Below, in pieces: positions 1-6,808 of a stretch of DNA of 15,869 bases. The stretch is from assembly GCA_900767195.1 (NCBI GenBank), contig CAAFYG010000123.1, forward strand, positions 1 through 15,869, read 5' to 3'. Origin of the DNA: Clostridia bacterium. Lineage in GTDB: Bacteria > Bacillota > Clostridia > Christensenellales > Borkfalkiaceae. Both the position numbers and the translations under genes were made by a program. The first letter of the stretch is position 1. Every line of letters starts with the position of its first letter. The notes beneath the pieces were generated by a model. The model had not been told where the DNA came from, did not search any database, and saw only the letters and a program-made list of their open reading frames with translations.

Positions 1-126
1 GCGATGATGAACGGTATGCGAATGATCGATATGAAACGGTATTTCAATGTAGATTACACCACGATTTACCGCCGCAAACTTCGTATTCAGAAAAAATATT
101 TACACGCCGTAAGCACATTACAATAA
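1..126 (+). CDS. Possible C-terminal fragment of an unrecognised protein with an HTH-like segment
   Basis: An open frame enters from the left edge and stops with TAA at 124-126, giving 41 visible residues. The stretch around YFNVDYTTIYRRKLRI has the feel of a helix-turn-helix or winged-helix tail (small hydrophobic turn, then a basic recognition-like helix), and the rest is rich in Met and basic residues. The start lies outside the window, so neither length nor family can be judged. It runs opposite to the large lipoprotein gene and is separated from it by a hairpin region. It could be chance coding, a degraded remnant or the end of a real regulator. No family is claimed. Confidence 0.35.
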   Translation, partial: AMMNGMRMIDMKRYFNVDYTTIYRRKLRIQKKYLHAVSTLQ

Positions 127-148
127 ACCCCATAAAGTAGAATTCGCA

Positions 149-265
149 ATGGAAAAACGAACAATGCGTCATACCGATGAAATTCACGCCGTTTTGCAGA
201 CAATTTACGCAATCAACGAAACTAAAACGCACGATGACGATATGGTAGTAAGCAAAAAGACGTAA
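149..265 (+). CDS. Possible 38-residue hypothetical protein
   Basis: ATG at 149-151 to TAA at 263-265 encodes 38 residues beginning MEKRTMRHTDEIHAV and ending in a polar Lys-rich tail. The composition is protein-like (a short amphipathic helix around DEIHAVLQTIYAI), but there is no convincing Shine-Dalgarno sequence before the ATG and no recognisable family. It follows the fragment ending at 126 on the same strand by 22 nt, so both could belong to one small locus. A competing minus-strand frame across the same bases looks like a random Cys/Phe-rich shadow. Confidence 0.25.
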   Translation: MEKRTMRHTDEIHAVLQTIYAINETKTHDDDMVVSKKT

Positions 266-395
266 CCATTGAAAAAAATAATTTTTGCTTTTTCATTTAT
301 TCTCCTTTTGTCCTTATGAATTGTTAAAATTTACAACTTATAGAAAGAGGCATTATTTGAGATCGTGCGTGATCTTGCGTATATGTATCATAGTT

Positions 396-414
396 GAAAA
401 AACTCCGGTTTTTC
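396..414 (-). terminator. Weak hairpin with T-run, candidate lipoprotein-gene terminator
   Basis: A 6-bp A/T-rich stem closed by one C:G pair around a 4-nt loop (bases 404-407) is flanked by runs of A and T on both strands. It lies about 130 nt beyond the lipoprotein stop codon and could terminate transcripts from either direction. The stem is mostly A:T, so stability is poor. Confidence 0.3.
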
Positions 415-441
415 GATTTTCGTTTAATTCGGGGTTGATTT

Positions 442-499
442 CGGGAAGCGGGGCGCAGAGAAAACAGGACTTTTGCTTCGATTCCGCGCCCGTTTCCCG
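442..499. repeat. Long GC-rich inverted repeat downstream of the lipoprotein gene
   Basis: CGGGAA at 442-447 pairs with TTCCCG at 494-499. After one mismatch, CGGGGCGC at 449-456 pairs with GCGCCCG at 486-492 with a single bulged base. This gives an imperfect stem of about 13 bp closing a loop of about 30 nt. No T-run follows on either strand, so it is not a standard intrinsic terminator. It begins about 40 nt past the lipoprotein stop and could protect the 3' end of that mRNA or work with the weak hairpin at 396-414. Confidence 0.5.
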
Positions 500-541
500 A
501 TTTGACTTTGTTTTACCCGATGACGGTATCGGACGACGAAA

Positions 542-3500
542 TCAATAATCGATAACCAGATATCCGTCTATGATTGTTCCTTTTATCAAAGCCGTTTCGT
601 TTTCATACACGGTTATAACGCCGTCTTTTTCGGTCCAAATATAAGCAAATATTAAGTGTTCCGCCGTCACGGCTCCGCTCTCATCCGTTTGTACCATATA
701 CAGATAGAACATTCCGTTGTCGTTAAGAGTGCCTCGAATATATTCGTTTTCGCCGCTCTCTTCGTAATACCGATATACCACGTTTCCTTCGGGAACGATT
801 TCAAGCACATTGCCTTCCTTGATCGTATACTTCACGTTAAGAACGTAAGCGTGTTTACCGTCGGCGGAAAAAGTTACTCTCACGGTTTGTTCGTATCTGC
901 CGTCTTCGTCGTAAATATCCGCCAGAGAGAATCCGTTTTTTGTGTACACTTTTACGGAGCATAACCCCTCTGCGTTGAACATCGAATACACTTCAAGATT
1001 TTCTTCCAGCATTTTCGCCTTAAATATTGTGGCGGCGTTGTCCTTAGTCGTAAAGAAGATCGGGTTTCTATAGCCGTAAAACGTAAGTTGATAAACGTTC
1101 AGATCTTCGTTGATAAGACTGTACGTTCCCCAAGAATACTTATAGTAAGCGATTCCGTTTTCGTATAATTCGAGCGTATCGCTTCCTATTTGATAAGTTG
1201 TTTTCGTTACTCCTTCCGTCTGCGGAACGAGTTCGATATAGAGCGTATCGACGATTCCTTTGTAGGCGGCTTTTAAGGATACGTAACCCGGTTTCGAAAA
1301 ATCAACGTCCTCGTTCGGCGCAAGAATCAAATCTTCGAAATAGAAGTATCCTATGCTTCTGCCGTAACCGCAAACAGTCCTATGCAGAGTGAATTTTGTT
1401 CCCGCAAGATGTGACAGCACTTCCTCTTTTGTTCCTACGGCAAGACTCGGGAGCGAATTATACGGCGAGAACGAGTATTCGATATCGCTTTCGGTATAAA
1501 TCAGCAGCGTGATATAGTTGTTTTGCGCTTTACCGTATTTAGCCGCAACGGAGTACGACGTATTGTTTGTTGCATTGTCGAAATCGAACGGCGACAGCGT
1601 TTCGTTCCCTTCGCTGTCCGTCCCTCTTACAAAGAACAGGTCTTTTAAAAGCGGCAGGCAGTAATATCCGTCGTTCGTCGTCAGTTTTACGAAGTAGTTG
1701 CTTAAATCTCCGTCCTTAACGTAAACGGTAGAGGTATAGCCGTCGGAAAGATTTTCTTTTTCGTAAATATGTATCTCGTTCGCCGTCAGGGATTCCGTCG
1801 TTCTCGGCGCGACGATAATAACCGCCGTTTTGCCGTAATAAGAAATCGTTAAGTCAAATCTTCCGCCGCCCGATACAGCTTCGTTTGCGGCAATCGGATC
1901 GTAAGAAATCATATCTTCGGTTACTTTTACGTAATCGGTTTTCCCGTTCTTTCTCTCAACGGCAATATATAGATACTCCAAGTCCGCAACGATACCGCCG
2001 TCTTTAATATTCCATACGAGATCTTCATAGAATATCGGCGAAATTCTGTCGATTCTCGTATCGTTAGGATCTCTTACGGTAATCTGTCCTCGGCACGATT
2101 TGCCGCCGTAAACAACGGTTACGTCATACGTTCCGACAACGGTATTGTCGAAAACTCCTCCTATCATATCGGACGTAAGTTCAACGATTTCGGAATTCGC
2201 ACCGAGACGATTTACCCAAATACGCGGCGTTTCTCCGATATCGATTGTGCTTTGGTAGATATAGATATAAGTTATCTCGTACGGATCGCGCACGTTTACG
2301 CTGATTTGTTTAGTCACCCCTTCCACGCTTATCGTGAAAAACTGCCTGCCCAAAACCGACGGATCTAACGCGCCGCCGACAATCATTTCCGGCGTAAGTT
2401 TCCGTTGTTGTTTCGAAGCGTCGGAATAAACGACTTCTACGGACGGAAACTCTCCGCGCAGCGTATAGCCGTAAACATTGTCATAGTAGATGTCGACAGG
2501 CGTTACCGAATTGACGAGGGTAACCGCAACGTCGTATTCTTTTCCGTCTATACTGTATCTGACGACAAACGTTTTCGTATCCGTTCCGCTTGCGGTAAAA
2601 TCGAAGTCGGGATCGAATCCGCCGTCGTCCGTGATCGTTCCGTAAGCTCGAATCGTTTTGCCCGTTTCACGCGTATAGTTGCAATCGTACACCGTCGTAA
2701 TATCGCCGATAGCAGACAAATAACCTTGCTGGTACGCTTTTTGTTCGGTCGTCACTCCGTAAATTACGAACGGACGGAAAGTGATATCTACCGTCCCCGT
2801 AAAGTTTTCAAACGTTACATTAAACGTTATTGAGGTAGGCGTAAAATCTTCGGCAAAAGACGTTATCGTTTGGACGAATCTCAGCCTTTCCTCTTCGCTC
2901 ATAACGTCCGAAGCCCACAAAACGCTTTCGCCGCCGTCACGATAATTTATTCTGAAAAGCCTGTCGCCTTCCGTGTTATAACCAACGTAAAAGTCGGATA
3001 TCGTTTCAACGCCGTTTACTACCATATAGGGTTCGGGTTCGGCTTCGTATCCGCAAACGCCGCAAGTCGCTTTTTTGAAATGCGCGCCGTTTTGCGTATG
3101 GAACGAGTAAGTATATTCGTGACTCTCGTAAGCGACGCGATTACAATCGCGGCAAACCCGTTTATGCTGCCTGTCTCCGTCGGGCGAAACTACGTCGTCG
3201 TGACGGTCGGCAGGGCGGAAGATATCGTCGTGAGCAAGTTCGTTTCCGTCTTCGCCGAAATACTTAAAACATGCTCCGCATTGACGGTGAGCGACGAGAA
3301 TATCGCTTTCGCCGCACTTGCCTTGCTTTGCGGGGAAAAGCGTTCCCAAGTCGTGACGGACGGGAATGGTTAAATCGTCGATTTCCCGATAATCTTTATC
3401 GAATTTCTTGTTGCAATGCGAACAGACGTAATAGCCTTTTGTTCCCGTTGCGGAGCAAGTCGGAGAAACTTCGTCGTTCCATTCGCCGAAAACATGAACG

Positions 3501-5737
3501 AGTTTCGGAATTACTATGGTGTCCACCTGATTGCGGTCTTCGCCGAAATATTGCAAGCACTTTTTGCATTGATAGTGATTGATTATACCGTCTTCCGTTT
3601 CGGTGGCGGGTCTGCCCATTACCAAATCTCCCACCTTATGTCCCGTGTTCGGAATGGAAAAAGACGGATTTTCGACGAGTTCTTTGTTTGAATCGAAGTA
3701 TTGTACGCAGTTCAGACAGTAGTAGTATTCCTCCTGTCCGCTCGCTTCGCAGGTCGGCTCGATTCTCTCGTGCCGTATAAACGAATGTCCGAACGGCGCG
3801 GAAATCAAATCTTCCGCCGTAAGCGTTACGGCAGGATTAGACGCAAAATACGGCTCGGAACATTTACCGCATATATTATGCGCCTTAACGCCCGTTTCCG
3901 TACATGTCGGGAACTGCTCGGCATTAAAGCTGCCGAAAATATGCCCCGTTTTTTCAATAACTATCGTATCGAGCGGATGGTTGTTTTCGTCGGTATATCT
4001 GCCGCAGCCGCCGCATTCGAAGTGCGCGACCGTTCCGTTCGTCGTACAGGTCGGCTCTACCTTTGCAATAATCTCTTCCGTAGTATTGCGATGCCCCGAA
4101 GGAGGAATCAGCGCGTCGGCTATTTCAACGCCGTTTTCGTCGTAATCTTTGTCGCAGGATCTGCAATGATAATGTCCTTTTATACCCGCCTCGGTACAGG
4201 TTGCGGCAATTTCTTTTATCTGCTCGCCGTAAGAATGCCCTTTCGCCGCAATCTTCAGCGTGGCGGAATCGGTTATCTCGCTGCCGAACAAATCGAAGTC
4301 TTTGTTGCATACCGAGCAACGATTGTGTGCTTGCGTTCCGCTTTGTGTACAGGTTGCGGAAATTTCAGGCATCAAGGTAAACGAATGACTTGCGGGAACG
4401 GTGATTTGGATTTCTTTCCCGTCGGCATCGAAATGCTTTTCACAACGCGAGCAGGTTTTGTGCGCCCTTGCTCCGTTTGTCGTACACGTTGCGGGGATTT
4501 CGTCGATCCACTCGCCGTAGGTATGCCCGAGCGCTTTCAGAACGAAGCCTTCGACTTCGTTCATATCTTCGTCCCAAAAGGTAAAACAACGACCGCAAAA
4601 GTAAAAATCTATATTCCCGTCTTCCGTACAAGTAGGCTCGACGCGCTCGAAGTGTTCCGGATTGTGCGCGGCGGGGATTTTCAAATCCGCTATAACGTTG
4701 TAATTCTCATCGAATTTCAGTTCACAATCGCCGCAGGCGTAATGTCCTTTCGTCCCGTCGACCGTACAGGTGGCGGAAACTTCGTCAATCCATTCGCTAT
4801 ACGCGTGTCCCGTCGCGGGGATAACCAAAGAATCAAGAACGTTGTTTTCTTCGTCAAATATCAATTCGCAATTTTTGCAGCCCTTATGCGCTTTTACGCC
4901 GTTTTCGGTTGCCGTTGCGGGAACTTCCGGCAAGAAAGCCGTATAAGTATGTCCCGTCGCGGGAATAACCGTGTCCGTTACAATTTTTCCGTCGGCATCA
5001 AAAAGTTGACGACAATGCGAGCAGCGGTACGTATCTTTGATGCCATTTTCGGTGCAGGTCGCCTTTTGACCGGGAACGGCATAAAGCGAGTGTGTTTTCG
5101 GAATAACAGTATCGGCTATTTCCTGGTTTTCTTTGTCAAAATATTTATTGCATACCGAGCACTCATAGTGTCCTTTAACGCCGTCTTCCGTACAAGTGGC
5201 AGAAACTTCGGCGTTCCATTCGCCGTACGCGTGATCGGTTTTGGCAATCGTCAAAGCGGACAATTCGTTTTTTTCACTGTCAAAGTTTTTATGACAAGCC
5301 GAGCACTCATAGTGTCCTTTAACGCCGTTTGCCGTACAAGTGGCAGAAATTTCGGCGTTCCATTCGCCGTACGCGTGGTCGGTTTTGGCAATCGTCAAAG
5401 CAGACAATTCATGTTTTTCATCGTCAAAGTTTTTATGACAAGCCGAACACTCGTAATGACCTTTCGTTCCGTCAGCAGTACAGGTTGCGGGAACTTCGGG
5501 CAAAAACGCTCCGTAATTATGTCCCGTTGACTTAATTGCCTCTTGTTCGGTTTCTTTGCAACCGTTACAGGCGCGGGTTTTCAAGCCGTCCGTTTCGCAA
5601 TCGGCTTCACGAACAATCGTCCAATCACCGTATTCGTGAACGTGCTTTTCGGTGCAGCCTTTGCAACCTGCAAAAACACAAGCGGCAAAAAAACACAAAA
5701 CGATAACAGGTACAATTTTCAATATCTTTCTTTTCAT
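542..5737 (-). CDS. Giant Cys/His-repeat surface lipoprotein with Ig-like C-terminal half
   Basis: 1731 residues. The N-terminus is a lipoprotein signal: basic start MKRKILK, hydrophobic core, then lipobox VFAGC with Cys25 as the predicted lipidated residue. From about residue 33 to 845 come roughly sixteen tandem modules of about 48 residues with pattern ATCT..G.K.HY.C..C...FD....I...IP..GH, so most modules carry three Cys and a terminal His that could bind zinc or another metal (inference). A shortened module opens the array and a decayed one closes it near residue 906. The first Cys is replaced in two modules (PATATENG, PATETEDG). Residues about 1085-1315 contain Ig-like (Big_3-type) segments ending in motifs such as ISVNVRD and ITVRD. 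The rest is beta-rich and unrecognised. There is no LPXTG motif or catalytic domain. Start ATG follows AAGGAGG with a 6-nt spacer. A promoter and attenuator-like leader precede it. Cellular role unknown; extracytoplasmic and membrane-anchored. Confidence 0.9.
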   Translation of the reverse strand: MKRKILKIVPVIVLCFFAACVFAGCKGCTEKHVHEYGDWTIVREADCETDGLKTRACNGCKETEQEAIKSTGHNYGAFLPEVPATCTADGTKGHYECSACHKNFDDEKHELSALTIAKTDHAYGEWNAEISATCTANGVKGHYECSACHKNFDSEKNELSALTIAKTDHAYGEWNAEVSATCTEDGVKGHYECSVCNKYFDKENQEIADTVIPKTHSLYAVPGQKATCTENGIKDTYRCSHCRQLFDADGKIVTDTVIPATGHTYTAFLPEVPATATENGVKAHKGCKNCELIFDEENNVLDSLVIPATGHAYSEWIDEVSATCTVDGTKGHYACGDCELKFDENYNVIADLKIPAAHNPEHFERVEPTCTEDGNIDFYFCGRCFTFWDEDMNEVEGFVLKALGHTYGEWIDEIPATCTTNGARAHKTCSRCEKHFDADGKEIQITVPASHSFTLMPEISATCTQSGTQAHNRCSVCNKDFDLFGSEITDSATLKIAAKGHSYGEQIKEIAATCTEAGIKGHYHCRSCDKDYDENGVEIADALIPPSGHRNTTEEIIAKVEPTCTTNGTVAHFECGGCGRYTDENNHPLDTIVIEKTGHIFGSFNAEQFPTCTETGVKAHNICGKCSEPYFASNPAVTLTAEDLISAPFGHSFIRHERIEPTCEASGQEEYYYCLNCVQYFDSNKELVENPSFSIPNTGHKVGDLVMGRPATETEDGIINHYQCKKCLQYFGEDRNQVDTIVIPKLVHVFGEWNDEVSPTCSATGTKGYYVCSHCNKKFDKDYREIDDLTIPVRHDLGTLFPAKQGKCGESDILVAHRQCGACFKYFGEDGNELAHDDIFRPADRHDDVVSPDGDRQHKRVCRDCNRVAYESHEYTYSFHTQNGAHFKKATCGVCGYEAEPEPYMVVNGVETISDFYVGYNTEGDRLFRINYRDGGESVLWASDVMSEEERLRFVQTITSFAEDFTPTSITFNVTFENFTGTVDITFRPFVIYGVTTEQKAYQQGYLSAIGDITTVYDCNYTRETGKTIRAYGTITDDGGFDPDFDFTASGTDTKTFVVRYSIDGKEYDVAVTLVNSVTPVDIYYDNVYGYTLRGEFPSVEVVYSDASKQQRKLTPEMIVGGALDPSVLGRQFFTISVEGVTKQISVNVRDPYEITYIYIYQSTIDIGETPRIWVNRLGANSEIVELTSDMIGGVFDNTVVGTYDVTVVYGGKSCRGQITVRDPNDTRIDRISPIFYEDLVWNIKDGGIVADLEYLYIAVERKNGKTDYVKVTEDMISYDPIAANEAVSGGGRFDLTISYYGKTAVIIVAPRTTESLTANEIHIYEKENLSDGYTSTVYVKDGDLSNYFVKLTTNDGYYCLPLLKDLFFVRGTDSEGNETLSPFDFDNATNNTSYSVAAKYGKAQNNYITLLIYTESDIEYSFSPYNSLPSLAVGTKEEVLSHLAGTKFTLHRTVCGYGRSIGYFYFEDLILAPNEDVDFSKPGYVSLKAAYKGIVDTLYIELVPQTEGVTKTTYQIGSDTLELYENGIAYYKYSWGTYSLINEDLNVYQLTFYGYRNPIFFTTKDNAATIFKAKMLEENLEVYSMFNAEGLCSVKVYTKNGFSLADIYDEDGRYEQTVRVTFSADGKHAYVLNVKYTIKEGNVLEIVPEGNVVYRYYEESGENEYIRGTLNDNGMFYLYMVQTDESGAVTAEHLIFAYIWTEKDGVITVYENETALIKGTIIDGYLVIDY
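5157..5460 (-). repeat. Recently duplicated 144-bp repeat units within the lipoprotein gene
   Basis: The motif around GAGCACTCAT occurs at 5157 and 5301, and a slightly diverged form at 5445, giving an exact 144-bp (48-codon) period. Long stretches between these points are nearly identical at nucleotide level, including third positions, whereas modules further into the gene are alike only at protein level. This indicates recent tandem duplication of in-frame modules in the N-terminal part of the array. Unit number may vary between strains and the locus may be prone to slippage or misassembly. Confidence 0.85.
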
Positions 5738-5825
5738 ACTCTGCCTCCTTAAAACTATTTATGAGTTAAAATCTACCGTGACTTTGTAATTTCTTTTTTA
5801 CTTTGTCTCTTTCGTCATATAGTAA

Positions 5826-5863
5826 CAAAAAAAGCGCAAGGGAAAAGTCATTTCTCTGCGCTT
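5826..5863 (-). terminator. Intrinsic terminator (attenuator) in the lipoprotein leader
   Basis: Read on the minus strand, AAGCGCA (5863-5857) pairs with TGCGCTT (5838-5832), with an 18-nt loop that can partly zip further, followed by a run of seven T. It lies between the promoter and the lipoprotein start, so it would stop transcription before the gene unless relieved. The 5' arm is covered by codons 7-9 of the 11-codon leader peptide, so a ribosome at the leader stop codon would mask that arm. Confidence 0.75.
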
Positions 5864-5883
5864 GCAATCTTAGTGTGTTTCAT
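5848..5883 (-). CDS. 11-residue leader peptide MKHTKIASAEK
   Basis: ATG at 5883-5881 to TGA at 5850-5848. It is preceded by a strong Shine-Dalgarno GGGAGGTG (5898-5891) with a 7-nt spacer, better than many of the long genes here. The frame ends inside the loop of the following terminator hairpin. A well-initiated tiny frame overlapping a terminator, downstream of a good promoter and upstream of a large gene, is the usual layout of ribosome-dependent attenuation. No run of a single regulatory amino acid is present, so classic amino-acid-biosynthesis attenuation is not obvious; response to ribosome stalling or translation rate is the alternative. The regulatory role is inferred. Confidence 0.6.
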   Translation of the reverse strand: MKHTKIASAEK

Positions 5884-5967
5884 AGGCGGCCACCTCCCGT
5901 CGAAAGTTTTTGGGTTTATAATTCGTTGATTTTTGCTCTGCCTCTTTATTTTGTTCTTGATGTTTTT

Positions 5968-5985
5968 GTATCTCTATATAGATAC
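5968..5985. promoter_or_regulatory. Inverted repeat at the predicted transcript start
   Basis: GTATCT (5968-5973) and AGATAC (5980-5985) form a perfect 6-bp inverted repeat with a 6-nt spacer. On the minus strand it begins about 10 nt after the -10 box. It could be an operator for a dimeric repressor or a 5' stabilising hairpin of the leader RNA. No specific regulator is suggested. Confidence 0.4.
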
Positions 5986-5994
5986 CTTTAATAT

Positions 5995-6023
5995 ATTATA
6001 GCATAAAAATCTTTATTTGTAAA
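5995..6023 (-). promoter_or_regulatory. Near-consensus sigma-70/SigA promoter for the leader and lipoprotein
   Basis: On the minus strand, TTTACA (6023-6018) and TATAAT (6000-5995) are separated by exactly 17 nt, a perfect -10 and a one-mismatch -35. The expected start site is about 5988-5986, giving a 5' leader of roughly 250 nt before the lipoprotein ATG at 5737. This is the best promoter seen in the window. Confidence 0.8.
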
Positions 6024-6029
6024 GCTTTA

Positions 6030-6227
6030 ACGCGCTATGTTATGTGAAATATATAAAAATCATCTCTTTATTCTGTTTTGAAACATTTTGCCGTCACTTT
6101 TTAGGTAATTCTATCACTTATTTTCTATTTAATTTTGACTTGTCCGTTTCAGCGCGTCCGCTTTTTTGTTTTCCCTATGAAACATAACCTTACAAAAAAT
6201 TTTTATAAAATTTTTCTTTCCCCAAGT
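6030..6227. other. AT-rich intergenic stretch without a supported gene
   Basis: About 200 nt of AT-rich sequence between the lipoprotein promoter and the doubtful small frame upstream. It contains only very short frames, such as an 18-codon minus-strand frame, and AT-only inverted repeats near 6192-6215. No RNA gene or protein is recognised. Confidence 0.6.
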
Positions 6228-6377
6228 TTAGACAACATATAATATTAAACGGCTTATAAATGAGTTCAGCCTTGCACCCGGCTCATCCCCTTTTAGTTTG
6301 AGAGATATTCTCTCGTTGTTCGTCCATTTTAACGCATATCTTGAATTCCGGCGAGTGGTTTCTTGTTTTCTCGACAT
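6228..6377 (-). CDS. Doubtful 49-residue basic protein
   Basis: ATG at 6377-6375 to TAA at 6230-6228 encodes 49 residues. The sequence is basic at the N-terminus (MSRKQETTRRNSRY) and ends in a hydrophobic helix-like segment (LNSFISRLILYVV). The order of basic strand, ERISLKLKG and a helix with SFISRLI is loosely like short ribbon-helix-helix or MobC-type DNA-binding proteins, but no signature is decisive. The only candidate ribosome binding site (AGGTG) lies inside the stem of the upstream operon's terminator, which argues against independent expression. It may be a remnant of a mobile element or chance coding. Confidence 0.3.
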   Translation of the reverse strand: MSRKQETTRRNSRYALKWTNNERISLKLKGDEPGARLNSFISRLILYVV

Positions 6378-6421
6378 AAAAATATGCACCTACTAAAGTA
6401 TTTAACTTTTTGGGTGCATAT
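6378..6421 (-). terminator. Intrinsic terminator at the end of the hdr-flx-frd operon
   Basis: ATATGCACC (6382-6390) and GGTGCATAT (6413-6421) form a perfect 9-bp stem. Inside it, AAAGT (6395-6399) pairs with ACTTT (6405-6409). On the minus strand the stem is followed by a T-run. It lies about 42 nt after the stop codon of the last operon gene. A T-run also follows on the plus strand, so it may work in both directions. Confidence 0.8.
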
Positions 6422-6463
6422 CATTTTTAATCAAAGGGATTTCTAAAAAATAATCAAATTTAT

Positions 6464-6787
6464 TTATTCTGCTTTCTTCGCTGCGGCTTTCGCGTCTAAC
6501 TTTTTATTTCGGAAGTAGATGATCACACCCGTTGTAACCATCGCGAGATTAATAATATAGCATGCAAAAGATACCCATTGCAGCGCCTTCAATCCGTTGT
6601 TCGCAAGAAAGGTAAACACCATTTTGAAAATCCCCGCTACGTACCCGAAGGTAATTAAAGACATAAACGGCAGGCTTGTTCCTTTTGTTGTACGCGCCTT
6701 ATACGCCTTGATAATATTAAACGGCCACGAAGCACCGAAACACACAAGGAAAGTTATTTCACACACAATTGCTAAATTTTCAAACAT
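6464..6787 (-). CDS. Three-TM PQ-loop/SemiSWEET-like membrane protein
   Basis: 107 residues with three hydrophobic segments at about 4-24, 39-60 and 68-93 and a charged Lys/Ala-rich C-terminal tail. After TM1 comes WPFNIIKAYKARTTKGTS followed by LPF, the layout of the PQ-loop in SemiSWEET/MtN3 half-transporters (Pro near the end of TM1, basic loop, then G-x-S starting TM2), with PF in place of the usual PQ. Length fits single-unit SemiSWEETs (about 85-105 residues), which work as dimers. It is the last gene of the operon, 21 nt after frdA, preceded by GAGGAG at a rather long distance. Co-transcription with fumarate reductase suggests movement of a small solute (a dicarboxylate is a guess) or a membrane tether; neither is shown. 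The family call is moderate. Confidence 0.6.
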   Translation of the reverse strand: MFENLAIVCEITFLVCFGASWPFNIIKAYKARTTKGTSLPFMSLITFGYVAGIFKMVFTFLANNGLKALQWVSFACYIINLAMVTTGVIIYFRNKKLDAKAAAKKAE

Positions 6788-6808
6788 AAACTATTTTCTA
6801 CTCCTCTT

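Noticed and set aside
44..232. 62-codon minus-strand Cys/Phe-rich frame
   Set aside because: No SD, odd composition, and it competes with two plus-strand frames of more ordinary composition.
285..548. 87-codon plus-strand frame running into the lipoprotein 3' end
   Set aside because: It lacks a good start and SD, crosses the large inverted repeat and overlaps the lipoprotein stop; composition looks random.
5157..5460. Regularly spaced repeats as a CRISPR array
   Set aside because: The repeats are 144-bp in-frame coding units with no distinct spacers and no cas genes.
3701..5530. Very long plus-strand open frame (609 codons) antisense to the lipoprotein repeats
   Set aside because: It mirrors the repetitive, codon-biased sense gene. 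Its translation is Arg/Phe-rich with no domain, and the sense strand has signal peptide, SD, promoter and repeated Cys/His modules.
5803..5991. 62-codon plus-strand frame across the leader region
   Set aside because: It is antisense to a better-supported promoter, leader peptide and terminator, and has no SD or recognisable sequence.
5738..5998. A known riboswitch or T-box in the lipoprotein leader
   Set aside because: No T-box sequence or conserved aptamer motif is visible, and the leader-peptide/terminator pair explains the region more simply.
6238..6243. Plus-strand TATAAT as a promoter for a small RNA
   Set aside because: There is no acceptable -35 at 16-18 nt and the downstream sequence shows no recognisable RNA fold.
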